Shown here in pieces: positions 14,304 to 22,251 of a stretch of 22,251 bases of DNA. The stretch comes from Bacteroidales bacterium (lineage in GTDB: Bacteria; Bacteroidota; Bacteroidia; Bacteroidales; B18-G4). The notes under the pieces were generated by a model. It worked only from the letters and a program-made list of their open reading frames with translations. It made no database searches and was not told the DNA's origin. The translations under genes and the position numbers were made by a program. Position 1 is the first letter of the stretch. The number at the start of each line of letters is the position of its first letter. Where the stretch lies: the NCBI GenBank assembly GCA_023145125.1, contig JAGLEK010000282.1:1-22251 (forward strand), read 5' to 3'.

Positions 14304-14311
14304 TATCTTTG
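14304..14311 (+). promoter_or_regulatory. Candidate -7 box for deoC
   Basis: TATCTTTG matches TAnnTTTG exactly and ends 21 bp before the deoC ATG. It falls in the 41-bp gap after the PorV/PorQ-like stop, so deoC may have its own promoter. No -33 TTG at the right spacing. Confidence 0.4.
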
Positions 14312-14332
14312 ATGAGTTAATCCTGTTCTCAT

Positions 14333-15172
14333 ATGAATGATTTCAAGCCATACCCTTTTTCATCTGCCGACATTGCAGCACGACTGGACAAGATACTTAC
14401 CCGCCAATTAATGGATGATGAGCGAAAGCAGGCCCTGCACCTCATCCTGAGTGCCATTGATCTCACTACCCTCGAGGCTACCGATACAGAAGAGAGGGTT
14501 TCGTCCTTGTGCAAACAGGCCGCTTCTTTTACCGGCCGGAAACCGGATGTACCAAATGTTGCGGCAGTGTGTGTATATCCGCCATTTGCCTCACTGGTAA
14601 AGAAGGAGTTGGACGGTACCGGCATCAAAACTGCCTGCGTGGCAACGGCTTTTCCTTCAGGGCAATCACCACTCCCGGTAAAACTGATGGAGGTTTCCTA
14701 TGTTGTTTTAGAAGGTGCTGAGGAAGTCGATATGGTGATCAGCAGGGGGAAATTCCTGGAAGGAAAGCATCAGGAAGTGGCTTTTGAGATCACCGCAGTG
14801 AAAGCAGCCTGCGGCGATGCACACCTGAAAGTGATCCTCGAGACCGGAGAGCTGAAAACGGTGGAAAATATAAGGAAAGCAAGTGAATTAGCGTTGCTGG
14901 CAGGAGCCGATTTCTTAAAAACATCTACCGGGAAGATACAACCTGCAGCAACACCGGAAGCTTTCATTGTAATGCTGGATACGATAAAAGAATATTTTAC
15001 CGGTACCGGCAAGAAGGTAGGGATAAAAGCTGCCGGAGGAATTGCTGATGATGAAACAGCCCTGCAATACTATTTGATTGTAAAAGAAGTGCTTGGAGAT
15101 GAATGGCTGCATAAAGACCTTTTCCGTATTGGTGCCAGCCGCCTGGCTGAAAATGTTTTCGATGAACTTTAA
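14333..15172 (+). CDS. deoC: Deoxyribose-phosphate aldolase
   Basis: A 279-aa class I aldolase (2-deoxy-D-ribose 5-phosphate to glyceraldehyde 3-phosphate plus acetaldehyde), acting in deoxynucleoside salvage in the cytoplasm. Conserved stretches are VAAVCVYPPF (77-86), ATAFPSGQ (104-111), EEVDMVISRG (130-139) and FLKTSTGK (194-201). Lys196 is the expected Schiff-base residue, and Lys232 in GIKAAGGI the second catalytic Lys. The length is somewhat above E. coli DeoC because of an N-terminal extension, as in the longer DeoC type. It is followed by a divergent class of secreted proteins with no other nucleoside gene nearby. Confidence 0.95.
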   Translation: MNDFKPYPFSSADIAARLDKILTRQLMDDERKQALHLILSAIDLTTLEATDTEERVSSLCKQAASFTGRKPDVPNVAAVCVYPPFASLVKKELDGTGIKTACVATAFPSGQSPLPVKLMEVSYVVLEGAEEVDMVISRGKFLEGKHQEVAFEITAVKAACGDAHLKVILETGELKTVENIRKASELALLAGADFLKTSTGKIQPAATPEAFIVMLDTIKEYFTGTGKKVGIKAAGGIADDETALQYYLIVKEVLGDEWLHKDLFRIGASRLAENVFDEL

Positions 15173-15225
15173 GGTATCCCTGTTGTTATATGTAAATATT
15201 GATAAAGTCGAAAAAAGTTTTGTGC

Positions 15226-16017
15226 ATGAAAAAATTTTCATATCTGATCCTGTTTCTTTTTCTGGTTAATATTTCGTTTGCCCAAACTCAGCTGGACACA
15301 GCTGTTAATTTCTCCGTGAAGGATATCCATGGCAACACTATTGAGCTTTTCCCTATGTTAGATGAAGGCAAGCTGGTAGTAATCGACTTTTTCTCTACAA
15401 CCTGCGCCCCTTGTATTCTTTATGCCCCGGAGGTACAGGCGTCGTATGAGGATTTTGGAGAGAATGGCAGCAATGTATATTTTGTGGGCATATGCTGGGG
15501 CGACGATAATAACGGTGTTGCTTATTTTGATTCCGTTTATGGCCTTACTTTTCCATCTGTGAGCGGAAGCCAGGGTGGTGGTAATACTGTTCATAATAAT
15601 TTCCTGGTGCAGTCAGTACCAACGGTGATACTGATCGCCCCCGACAGGGAGATACTTGAACAATATATCTGGGAGCCAACCCGGGAAAACCTGAATGCAG
15701 CCATCATTGCTGCCGGCGGTTCCATGGTTGGTATTGATGATCAATTTGCCGGGAATGAAAGCGGGCTGTTTGTATACCCCAATCCTGCCACAAGCCTGGT
15801 CAATGTTCAATTTGATGTTAAGGAAGCTTCCCTGTTCCATCTGGAGACATATAACATTCTTGGTACGAGGGTTGCTGAGTCACCGCAGGTTAGCCTGACA
15901 GCAGGCAGCCATGTGATCAACACTGATCTGAGCAGGCTTCCGGGCGGGACATACTTCATCAGGCTTTTGCGTAATGGTCAGCAAGAGAGCATGAGCAGGC
16001 TGATATTACTAGATTAG
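15226..16017 (+). CDS. Secreted thioredoxin-like protein with T9SS C-terminal sorting domain
   Basis: A 263-aa protein. I start it at the ATG at 15226, which directly precedes the signal MKKFSYLILFLFLVNISFAQ, rather than an upstream TTG. Residues about 25-165 are a TlpA/ResA-like thioredoxin fold with CAPC (Cys60, Cys63) in FFSTTCAPC, and cis-Pro SVPTVILI. The C-terminal 80 residues (FVYPNPATSLVNVQF ... LPGGTYFIRLLRNG ... SRLILLD) are a type A T9SS sorting domain. It should be exported and attached to the cell surface, where it may reduce or isomerise disulfides. An unusually acidic, aromatic stretch (CWGDDNNGVAYFD) follows the central strand. The protein links to the PorV/PorQ system in principle. 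Confidence 0.88.
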   Translation: MKKFSYLILFLFLVNISFAQTQLDTAVNFSVKDIHGNTIELFPMLDEGKLVVIDFFSTTCAPCILYAPEVQASYEDFGENGSNVYFVGICWGDDNNGVAYFDSVYGLTFPSVSGSQGGGNTVHNNFLVQSVPTVILIAPDREILEQYIWEPTRENLNAAIIAAGGSMVGIDDQFAGNESGLFVYPNPATSLVNVQFDVKEASLFHLETYNILGTRVAESPQVSLTAGSHVINTDLSRLPGGTYFIRLLRNGQQESMSRLILLD

Positions 16018-16075
16018 TGTCAAGTCAAGTGTATTTGTGTTTCTTGTTTAATGGAAAACCCAAAAGAAGATAGCT

Positions 16076-16495
16076 ATGACCGGTTTTAATAAAATTGCAG
16101 TGTTTGTGTTCCTGTTCTCCTTATTAATGCTTGGAGGATGCGATACAGCAGATGACAATAACCCATCCCCTGTGCCTGATGCCAGGGATAAATTCGTAGG
16201 CAATTGGAATGTGACTGAAATTTGCAGTAAAAGCAATTACGTTGTTACCATCGATAAAGACCCATCCAATTCGGCACAGGTGCTCATAAATAATTTTGCT
16301 GATGCCAAAGCTGTACAGCCCGACACAGCCATTATTGCCGGAAGCTCTATAGTTCTTTACGCGCAGGTCAATAGTGAGAATTGGTTAATAGAAGGTAGCG
16401 GCCATTACAACAGCGATGAAACCATCGATTGGGCCTATGCTTTAACGATTGGCGGCACCCAGGATAATTGCACAGCCACCTATGTGAAAAACTAA
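16076..16495 (+). CDS. Small lipoprotein, function unknown
   Basis: A 139-aa protein with a lipoprotein signal ending in MLGGC (Cys22). The mature part starts with an acidic, Pro-rich linker and then DKFVGNWNVTEIC, a lipocalin-like start seen in several small Bacteroidota lipoproteins, followed by predicted beta-strands and a Cys near the C-terminus (Cys134) that could pair with the Cys in the 'TEIC' segment. No conserved catalytic site is recognised. It is in the same direction as the thioredoxin gene with a 58-bp gap. I cannot name a function. Confidence 0.7.
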   Translation: MTGFNKIAVFVFLFSLLMLGGCDTADDNNPSPVPDARDKFVGNWNVTEICSKSNYVVTIDKDPSNSAQVLINNFADAKAVQPDTAIIAGSSIVLYAQVNSENWLIEGSGHYNSDETIDWAYALTIGGTQDNCTATYVKN

Positions 16496-16528
16496 AGGAA
16501 ATTGGGTTTCAATCAATTATCGAAAATA

Positions 16529-16554
16529 ACTCAACACCCAACACTCAACACCCA
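16529..16554. repeat. Short direct repeat between convergent genes
   Basis: ACTCAACACCCA occurs at 16529-16540 and again at 16543-16554, a 14-nt period, in the gap between the lipoprotein stop and the DUF4296 stop. No terminator-like stem is obvious. It is a third case of a short repeat right after a gene in this window, though here 33 bp after the stop. Confidence 0.7.
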
Positions 16555-16557
16555 AAA

Positions 16558-16917
16558 CTACTCGTGCTGAATCTCACTTTCGATCACACTTAACCTGGTG
16601 AGTACATCTTCATAGATATCATTGATGGCTTCCAGGTCTTGCTTGTAGTAGGCCATGCTGCTATCGAATTGTTCACGGCTGATTTTATATTGTGTGAATA
16701 TGGCATGATAGTATGCCTCCCTGGCGTCTCCGATCTCATGACCCAGGTTTTGTTTTTGCCTCAGGGCAGACTCTGCCACTTCAACATCTGCAAGGATGAG
16801 AATAATTGTATCCTTTTCAATGAGATTATCGGGTGCATACACTGTTGTATCATCATGTATTGTATAGCATGATGAGATCAGCAAGAGGCAGATACTCAGC
16901 AAAAGAAGCTTTTTCAT
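16558..16917 (-). CDS. DUF4296-type lipoprotein
   Basis: A 119-aa protein from the ATG at 16917, chosen because MKKLLLLSICLLLISSC gives a clean lipoprotein signal (Cys17). A longer frame from 16944 would overlap recQ and precede the signal with nine odd residues. The mature region (PDNLIEKDTIILILADVEVAE, then AIFTQYKISREQFDSSMAYY) matches the DUF4296 pattern of Bacteroidota helical lipoproteins. The function is unknown. It starts 13 bp downstream of the recQ stop on the same strand and may be in the same transcript. Confidence 0.75.
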   Translation of the reverse strand: MKKLLLLSICLLLISSCYTIHDDTTVYAPDNLIEKDTIILILADVEVAESALRQKQNLGHEIGDAREAYYHAIFTQYKISREQFDSSMAYYKQDLEAINDIYEDVLTRLSVIESEIQHE

Positions 16918-16930
16918 TAAGTGAAACAGA

Positions 16931-19132
16931 TCAGTTACCAACATCAGACAGGAATTTAATACGCATCATACGGACCTCCTCTTCAGAGAACTCTTCCTCA
17001 CCAAGTTCCTCAAGGGCCTCTTCAATAGAATCAGATTCGGCTTCACTGAAGTAGTCATATATTTCTTCCTGGTGATATTCGTCGATATGTTCACTGATAT
17101 AATAGTTGATATCGATCTTTGTTCCGGAGATAACAATGCGTTCGATCTCATCGAGGAGCTGACTCAGACTGAGGCTTTTTGCACCGGCCAGGTCGTCAAG
17201 GGAGATCTTCCGGTCTATATTGGTGATGATAAAGACTTTTAGTCCTGATTTATTCACTACCGACTTCACCACCATGTCGTTTGGCCTGGTAATTTCGTTC
17301 TCTTCTACATATTGTGCTATCAGTTCCAGGAATGGCTTTCCATATTTTTGGGCTTTTCCGGCCCCAACACCCGTAATATTTTGCAGCTCATCTTCTTTTA
17401 TTGGATACTGTATGGCCATATCCTCAAGGGAAGGATCCTGGAAGATGACGAAGGGAGGCAGGTTTTCTTTCTTTGATATGTCCTTCCTTAAGTCTTTGAG
17501 CATTGTAAATAAGGTCTTATCGGCAGTACTGATCTTGTGGCTGTCAGCAAACGCTTCATCTTCATCATTCTCAAAGTCATGATCCTGGGCAAGCATGATG
17601 GAAAAAGGTTTCTCAATGAAATCTTTACCTTCCTGGCTGATCTTCAGGAGACCATAATTGTCGATGTCCTTAATGAGCATCTTTCTTATCAGGGCCTGCT
17701 TGATAACAGCATTCCAGTATTTTTCGTCCTGGTCGGCACCTTTTCCGTAAATGTCAAGCTGATTGTGCTTGTATGATTTAACGGCAGCAGTGTTCTTCCC
17801 GATCAGCACATGTACAATATGTTTGGCTTTGAACAGCTGGTTCATGGACACTATAGCCTCAAGCACAGTTTTAATGTCAGGGCTGGCCTCAGTTTTTTTC
17901 TTGGGGTGCAGGCAATTATCACATTCATCGCAGCTTTCCTTTTCATATGATTCCCCAAAATAATGTAATAGCAATTTATGCCGGCATTCGGCAGACTCTG
18001 CGTAGGATACTGTTTCCTGAAGCAACTCTTTGGCGATCTCCTGTTCTGCCACCGGCTTTCCTTTCATGAACTTTTCCAACTTCACAATGTCATCGTAGCT
18101 GTAAAATGCGATACAGTTACCTTCACCATCATCCCGCCCGGCCCTTCCGGTTTCCTGGTAATAACTTTCTATGCTCTTTGGGATGTCGTGGTGAATGACA
18201 AACCTGACATCCGGTTTATCTATTCCCATGCCAAAGGCAATGGTAGCCACGATAACATCCATCTCCTCCATCAGGAATTTGTCCTGGTTGGTTTTTCTTG
18301 TAATCGAATCAAGGCCGGCATGGTAGGGCAGGGCCTTGATGCCGTTCACCTGAAGGGCATTAGCCAGCTCTTCCACTTTTTTTCTGCTCAGACAGTATAC
18401 GATGCCGGATTTGCCTAAATGGCTCTTGATATACCGGATAATGTCGGGGATCACATTCTTTGTTTTGGGCCTGATCTCGTAATACAGATTGGGCCTGTCG
18501 AAGGATGACATAAAGACCGCGGCATCGAGGATCTCAAGGTTTTTCTGGATATCATGCTGCACCTTCGGTGTAGCTGTTGCTGTAAGCGCCATGACCGGAA
18601 CCTTTTGCCCTATAGTGTTGATAATGGGCCGCAGCCTTCTGTATTCCGGCCTGAAATCATGTCCCCATTCCGAAATACAATGCGCCTCGTCAATGGCATA
18701 AAAGGAAATTTTGATGGTTTTGAGGAACTCAATATTATCTTCCTTGGTGAGAGATTCCGGTGCTACATACAACAGCTTGGTCTTTTTCTCCACCAGATCA
18801 GTTCTAACCTGGGTCAATTCAGCCTTCGAAAGGGAGGAGTTCATTACATGTGCAATGCCTTCTTCGGCACCAAAGTTCCTGATGGTATCAACCTGGTTCT
18901 TCATCAAGGCGATAAGGGGGGATATTATTATTGCAGTGCCGTCAGAGATCAGGGCAGGCAATTGATAGCACATGGACTTGCCTCCGCCTGTTGGCATAAT
19001 TACAAATGTATCCTTCCCATCAAGGACAGTTTCAATAATTGTTTCCTGATTTCCTTTGAAGCTGTCAAACCCGAAAATTTTCTTCAACAATACGTGTAAG
19101 GAGTTCTCCATAGTCTCAGCCATATTCATCAA
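16931..19132 (-). CDS. recQ: ATP-dependent DNA helicase RecQ
   Basis: A 733-aa RecQ of the length usual in Bacteroidota. Walker A is PTGGGKSMCYQ (47-57) and the DEAH box lies in YAIDEAHCISEWGHDFRPEY (145-164). Motifs V/VI (IAFGMGIDKPDVRFVIHHD and QETGRAGRDDGEG) are intact. A zinc site follows (C.hKLLLHYFGE ... CDECDNC), then the RQC winged-helix region and an HRDC domain with LQNITGVGAGKAQKYGKPFL. A C-terminal extension contains another helix-turn-helix-like segment and ends in a Glu-rich stretch. It unwinds DNA for recombination repair and fork rescue. The start may instead be one of the nearby ATGs a few codons in. Confidence 0.96.
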   Translation of the reverse strand: MMNMAETMENSLHVLLKKIFGFDSFKGNQETIIETVLDGKDTFVIMPTGGGKSMCYQLPALISDGTAIIISPLIALMKNQVDTIRNFGAEEGIAHVMNSSLSKAELTQVRTDLVEKKTKLLYVAPESLTKEDNIEFLKTIKISFYAIDEAHCISEWGHDFRPEYRRLRPIINTIGQKVPVMALTATATPKVQHDIQKNLEILDAAVFMSSFDRPNLYYEIRPKTKNVIPDIIRYIKSHLGKSGIVYCLSRKKVEELANALQVNGIKALPYHAGLDSITRKTNQDKFLMEEMDVIVATIAFGMGIDKPDVRFVIHHDIPKSIESYYQETGRAGRDDGEGNCIAFYSYDDIVKLEKFMKGKPVAEQEIAKELLQETVSYAESAECRHKLLLHYFGESYEKESCDECDNCLHPKKKTEASPDIKTVLEAIVSMNQLFKAKHIVHVLIGKNTAAVKSYKHNQLDIYGKGADQDEKYWNAVIKQALIRKMLIKDIDNYGLLKISQEGKDFIEKPFSIMLAQDHDFENDEDEAFADSHKISTADKTLFTMLKDLRKDISKKENLPPFVIFQDPSLEDMAIQYPIKEDELQNITGVGAGKAQKYGKPFLELIAQYVEENEITRPNDMVVKSVVNKSGLKVFIITNIDRKISLDDLAGAKSLSLSQLLDEIERIVISGTKIDINYYISEHIDEYHQEEIYDYFSEAESDSIEEALEELGEEEFSEEEVRMMRIKFLSDVGN

Positions 19133-19255
19133 AACTTAAAAATCAATATCTTTGTAGGGCCAGAGTAATAATTATCAGGAATAAATTTCGTTATAATTAA
19201 GCTAGAAAAGGGCATCATTTTTTGATTAAGTTTAAGAACTTTATTCCCGTTAAAA

Positions 19256-19289
19256 CAAATATAAGCAAAAAAGCTATTTTTTGAAACAA
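19256..19289 (-). promoter_or_regulatory. Candidate recQ promoter
   Basis: TATATTTG on the minus strand (19256-19263) fits TAnnTTTG. A TTG at 19287-19289 lies 23 bp upstream, at the long end of the allowed spacing. It would leave a leader of about 115 nt. It overlaps the start of the divergent kdsD gene. In the same 148-bp gap TATCTTTG on the plus strand (19147-19154) could serve kdsD. Confidence 0.3.
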
Positions 19290-20276
19290 AAAAATATTAA
19301 AAAAGTGTTAATAAAATCATCAGAAGAGATTCAGAGCATTGCAATATCAACCATTGATAATGAGCTTTCTGCAGTTTCAGGCCTGAAAACATCCATTAAT
19401 ATTGATTTTGTGCACTGCGTTGAACGCATCATTCAATCGGATGGAAGGGTTATCCTGACAGGTATCGGAAAGAGTGCAAATATTGCCCGTAAGATCGTTT
19501 CCACCTTAAATTCAACCGGAACACCGGCTATTTTCATGCATGCGGCAGATGCAGTGCATGGTGACCTGGGCATTATCCGTGAAGATGATATTATCGTATG
19601 TATGTCGAAAAGCGGGGAGACACCTGAAATAAAAGTTTTGGTGCCACTGTTGAAAAGCAGGAAGAACTTTTTGATAGCTATGGTTGGAAATAGTTCGTCA
19701 TACCTTGCAAAACATGCTGACCTGATACTGGATACCACGGTTGAGAAGGAGGCATGCCCGAATAATCTTGTTCCGACTGCCAGTACCACCGCACAATTGG
19801 TGATGGGCGATGCCCTCGCCATGGCTTTATTATCATGCCGGGGCTTTACCCCTGAGGATTTTGCACGTTTCCATCCCGGAGGGTCCCTGGGGAAAAGAAT
19901 GTACCTTAAGGTTTCTGATCTGTATAAGAATAATGAAAAACCAATGGTTGGGCCTGCAGCTGATGTCAAAGACGTGATCATGGAGATCTCGTCCAAACGC
20001 CTGGGGGCTGCTGCTGTGGTTGAAGGAAATAAACTCCTTGGTATTATCACCGATGGCGACTTGCGGAGAATGCTCGAGCAGAAAGTGGATATTGGTAAGC
20101 TTACTGCTTTGGATATCATGACTGCTAATCCCTCTACGATCGAGGAAGATGAACTTGTGGTGAACGCCCTTGAGATGATGCGCGAGAATAAAATTACACA
20201 ACTGCCCGTTCTGAAAAATGGAGATTATGTCGGAGTTGTACACATGCACGACATCGTTAAGGAAGGGATCATTTGA
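19281..20276 (+). CDS. kdsD: KdsD/KpsF-like D-arabinose 5-phosphate isomerase
   Basis: A 331-aa protein with a SIS sugar-isomerase domain (about 40-185) and two CBS domains (about 210-331). It converts D-ribulose 5-phosphate to D-arabinose 5-phosphate, the first step to KDO of lipopolysaccharide. Key stretches are LTGIGKSANIARK, HAADAVHGDLG (His88, His93), SKSGETPE (109-116) and RFHPGGSLGKR (His198). No upstream in-frame ATG exists and the first internal one is far inside the SIS fold, so a TTG at 19281 or the GTG at 19305 must start it. KpsF and GutQ paralogues share the fold, so the symbol is by context. Divergent from recQ; overlaps the next gene by 4 bp. Confidence 0.9.
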   Translation: MKQKNIKKVLIKSSEEIQSIAISTIDNELSAVSGLKTSINIDFVHCVERIIQSDGRVILTGIGKSANIARKIVSTLNSTGTPAIFMHAADAVHGDLGIIREDDIIVCMSKSGETPEIKVLVPLLKSRKNFLIAMVGNSSSYLAKHADLILDTTVEKEACPNNLVPTASTTAQLVMGDALAMALLSCRGFTPEDFARFHPGGSLGKRMYLKVSDLYKNNEKPMVGPAADVKDVIMEISSKRLGAAAVVEGNKLLGIITDGDLRRMLEQKVDIGKLTALDIMTANPSTIEEDELVVNALEMMRENKITQLPVLKNGDYVGVVHMHDIVKEGII

Positions 20277-22251
20277 TAAAAGTGAAGTATCAGTCATATC
20301 TACCGTATATATTTTTCCTGTTGATACAACTGGTATTGCACTTGCCGGTCCAGGCCCAGGTGACTAAGATAATGGGCACGGTTACAAATGCTGTTTCAGG
20401 TGAACCCATTCCATTTGTCAATATATACTTTGAAGGAACTACCATCGGTGCCACCTCCGACTTTGAAGGGGAATATGCCATAGAGACATTTTCACCGGGC
20501 GATTCCCTCACCGCCTCTTATGTAGGATATATTTCTAAAAGCAAGAAGATCACACCGAAGATCTTCCAACAGGTAGATTTTATACTGGATCCCGATAAGA
20601 TTCTTTTGGATGAAGTGGTCATACTGCCGGGCGAAAACCCGGCGGAGGTACTACTTAGGAAAGTCATTGAAAATAAGGAGGTTAACAATAAAAAGGAATT
20701 TGATGCTTTCCAGTATGAGGTGTATACCAAGGTGCAGTTTGATGCCAATAATATTACTGAAAAGTTGCAGGACAGAAAGCTTATTAAGCCTTTCAAGTTC
20801 ATCTTTAATTATATGGATACCTCTACCCTGAACGGGAAAGCTTACCTGCCCATTTTCCTGTCGGAAACCATGTCAGAGATATATTACCGCAAGCATCCGA
20901 AAGAGAGACTGGAGATCATCCGGGCCTCTAAGCTTTCAGGGGTCGAAAATGAAAGCATCACCCAGTTTCTCGGAGACCTGAATTCCAATGTGAACATTTA
21001 TGACAACTATATCACCTTGTTTCAAAAGAATTTTGTCTCTCCAATAGCCAATTTTGGCCTTTCCTACTACAAATATTACCTGGTTGACAGCATGTATATT
21101 GATAATCAGTGGTGCTACCATCTGATGTTTAAACCCCGCCGGAAGCAGGAACTTACTTTTTCCGGCACCTTCTGGGTCCATGATACAACCTATGCCATTA
21201 AGGAGGTTGAAATGGAGATGGCCGGAGATATGAACCTGAATTTCGTGAGTGCCGGCATGATCCGGCAGGAATACAGACTTGTCGATGGCAAATACTGGAT
21301 GCTCACAAAAGATTACCTGATGGGCGACTTTAACTTTACCAAAAAATCTAAAACTATTGGGGTATATGGCCACCGCTCAACATCTTCAAAAAACTTTGTG
21401 TTTAATCAACCAAAAGATGATGGATTTTATAAGAGCCCGGTCAGTGTTGTAGTAGAGGAGAATGCAATGGAGAAGGATGATCTGTACTGGCAACTTGCCC
21501 GTCATGATAGTCTTACTACCCGGGAAAAAGGGATCTATGAGATGATAGATTCCATAAAAACCCTCCCGCTCTTCGAAACCTATATGGACCTTGGGTATAT
21601 GCTGATCAATGGTTATTATGTATGGGGTAATTTTGAACTGGGCCCGTATTATAAGTTGCTGAGTTTTAATGCTATTGAAGGTGCCCGCTTCAGGTTGGGC
21701 GGGCAGACAAGCAATCAATTCAGCAATAAGCTTATGCTGGATGGCCATGTGGCTTATGGTACCAGTGACAAGCGTTTTAAATTCGGGCTTGGATTCCTGT
21801 ACATACTGGACAAGAACCCGCGGCGGGCCCTTAGCGGATCTTATCTCTATGATATGGTGCAGCTTGGCCAAAGCCAGGATGCATTCAGCCAGGAAAACTT
21901 CTTCGCTGTCTTCTTCAGGCGCAATCCGGCCAATAAATTGTCTATGCTGGAGCAGTATAATATATCTTATGAGCATGAATGGCTAACAGGCTTCTCGAAT
22001 ACATTTACATTTTCACACCGAAAGCTGTTCCCGGTGGGTGATTCAAGGTTTATTGTTTTTCCTGAGGATGGTATGGTTGAAGTAGAAGATAATATTATCT
22101 CTGCAGAGATAGAGATCAAGACCCGTTGGGCATTTAAGGAAAGATATATCCTTGGCGAATTTACGCGCATTACCATTGGTACCAGTTACCCTATCTTTGA
22201 ATTGATATACGGCTATGGGGTACCCGGAGTGTTTGGCAGTGAATATGAGTA
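20273..22251 (+). CDS. DUF5686 / carboxypeptidase-regulatory-like outer-membrane protein (3' end outside window)
   Basis: The frame is open from the TTG at 20273 to the last base, about 659 codons. The TTG shares TTGA with the kdsD stop; a GTG at 20282 is an alternative start. A signal peptide (LPYIFFLLIQLVLHLPVQAQ) leads to a CarboxypepD_reg-like beta domain (VTNAVSGEPIPFVNIYFEGT ... DFEGEYAIETFSPGDSL ... YVGYISKSK), then DEVVILPG. DUF5686 follows (NPAEVLLRKVIENK, then a long region with TFWVHDTTYAIKEVE). Strand-rich segments toward the end fit an outer-membrane barrel. The substrate is unknown. It may be translated with kdsD. Length beyond the edge is not visible. Confidence 0.88.
   Translation, partial: MIKVKYQSYLPYIFFLLIQLVLHLPVQAQVTKIMGTVTNAVSGEPIPFVNIYFEGTTIGATSDFEGEYAIETFSPGDSLTASYVGYISKSKKITPKIFQQVDFILDPDKILLDEVVILPGENPAEVLLRKVIENKEVNNKKEFDAFQYEVYTKVQFDANNITEKLQDRKLIKPFKFIFNYMDTSTLNGKAYLPIFLSETMSEIYYRKHPKERLEIIRASKLSGVENESITQFLGDLNSNVNIYDNYITLFQKNFVSPIANFGLSYYKYYLVDSMYIDNQWCYHLMFKPRRKQELTFSGTFWVHDTTYAIKEVEMEMAGDMNLNFVSAGMIRQEYRLVDGKYWMLTKDYLMGDFNFTKKSKTIGVYGHRSTSSKNFVFNQPKDDGFYKSPVSVVVEENAMEKDDLYWQLARHDSLTTREKGIYEMIDSIKTLPLFETYMDLGYMLINGYYVWGNFELGPYYKLLSFNAIEGARFRLGGQTSNQFSNKLMLDGHVAYGTSDKRFKFGLGFLYILDKNPRRALSGSYLYDMVQLGQSQDAFSQENFFAVFFRRNPANKLSMLEQYNISYEHEWLTGFSNTFTFSHRKLFPVGDSRFIVFPEDGMVEVEDNIISAEIEIKTRWAFKERYILGEFTRITIGTSYPIFELIYGYGVPGVFGSEYE

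Noticed and set aside
18554..19099. 181-aa plus-strand ORF opposite recQ
   Set aside because: It lies wholly inside recQ, whose helicase motifs are intact, and its translation shows no domain.

Overview
The window looks like a chromosomal segment of an anaerobic or facultatively anaerobic Bacteroidota bacterium (Bacteroidales/Marinilabiliales-like; genus not resolvable). Several signs agree: a PorV/PorQ-family outer-membrane protein, a protein with a type IX secretion sorting domain, a FISUMP-domain protein, DUF4296 and DUF5686 proteins, many short lipoproteins, the family promoter motif TAnnTTTG, and mostly weak Shine-Dalgarno signals. Ferredoxin-linked 2-oxoacid oxidoreductase genes support anaerobic metabolism. 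No rRNA, tRNA, CRISPR array or intact transposon was seen.

Bases 1-5576 (+) hold the 3' part of an operon for a membrane-bound complex I / energy-converting-hydrogenase-related machine. The order is NuoH/EchB-like subunit (cut by the window edge), NuoB-like, NuoC-like, NuoD-like, a fusion of a NuoI-like 2x[4Fe-4S] module to a GltD/NfnB-type FAD-NAD(P) oxidoreductase, and a dihydroorotate-dehydrogenase-like flavoprotein. The large subunit has neither the nickel ligands of a hydrogenase nor the ordinary complex I sequence at those places. Instead it carries a C-x3-C-x3-C run and one C-terminal Cys. The NuoB-like subunit lacks one of the four N2-cluster cysteines. No NuoE, F or G gene lies in the visible part. 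This operon is the best candidate for an undescribed system: an NAD(P)H-linked (or NAD(P)-reducing), possibly ion-pumping complex of unknown second substrate.

Bases 5577-5773 separate convergent genes and contain a 131-bp nested palindromic, MITE/REP-like element. On the minus strand (8159 to 5774) follow the alpha subunit and a fused beta-gamma subunit of a 2-oxoacid:ferredoxin oxidoreductase, coupled by an 11-bp overlap and an unusually strong Shine-Dalgarno. Divergent from them is a glutaryl-CoA-dehydrogenase-like acyl-CoA dehydrogenase. The oxidoreductase could supply ferredoxin or an acyl-CoA, and 2-oxoadipate to glutaryl-CoA is one testable link.

Bases 9651-16917 are a patchwork of envelope and secreted proteins: a lipoprotein metallophosphoesterase, a FISUMP protein, a PKD lipoprotein, a PorV/PorQ-like barrel, a thioredoxin with a T9SS tail and two small lipoproteins. 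Deoxyribose-phosphate aldolase and a 49-aa zinc-ribbon ORF lie among them. Two unrelated short tandem repeats (7-nt and 9-nt units) begin at the base after the stop codons of successive plus-strand genes. The right end carries recQ (-) and, divergently, kdsD-like arabinose-5-phosphate isomerase (KDO/LPS synthesis) followed by a DUF5686 outer-membrane protein that runs off the window.
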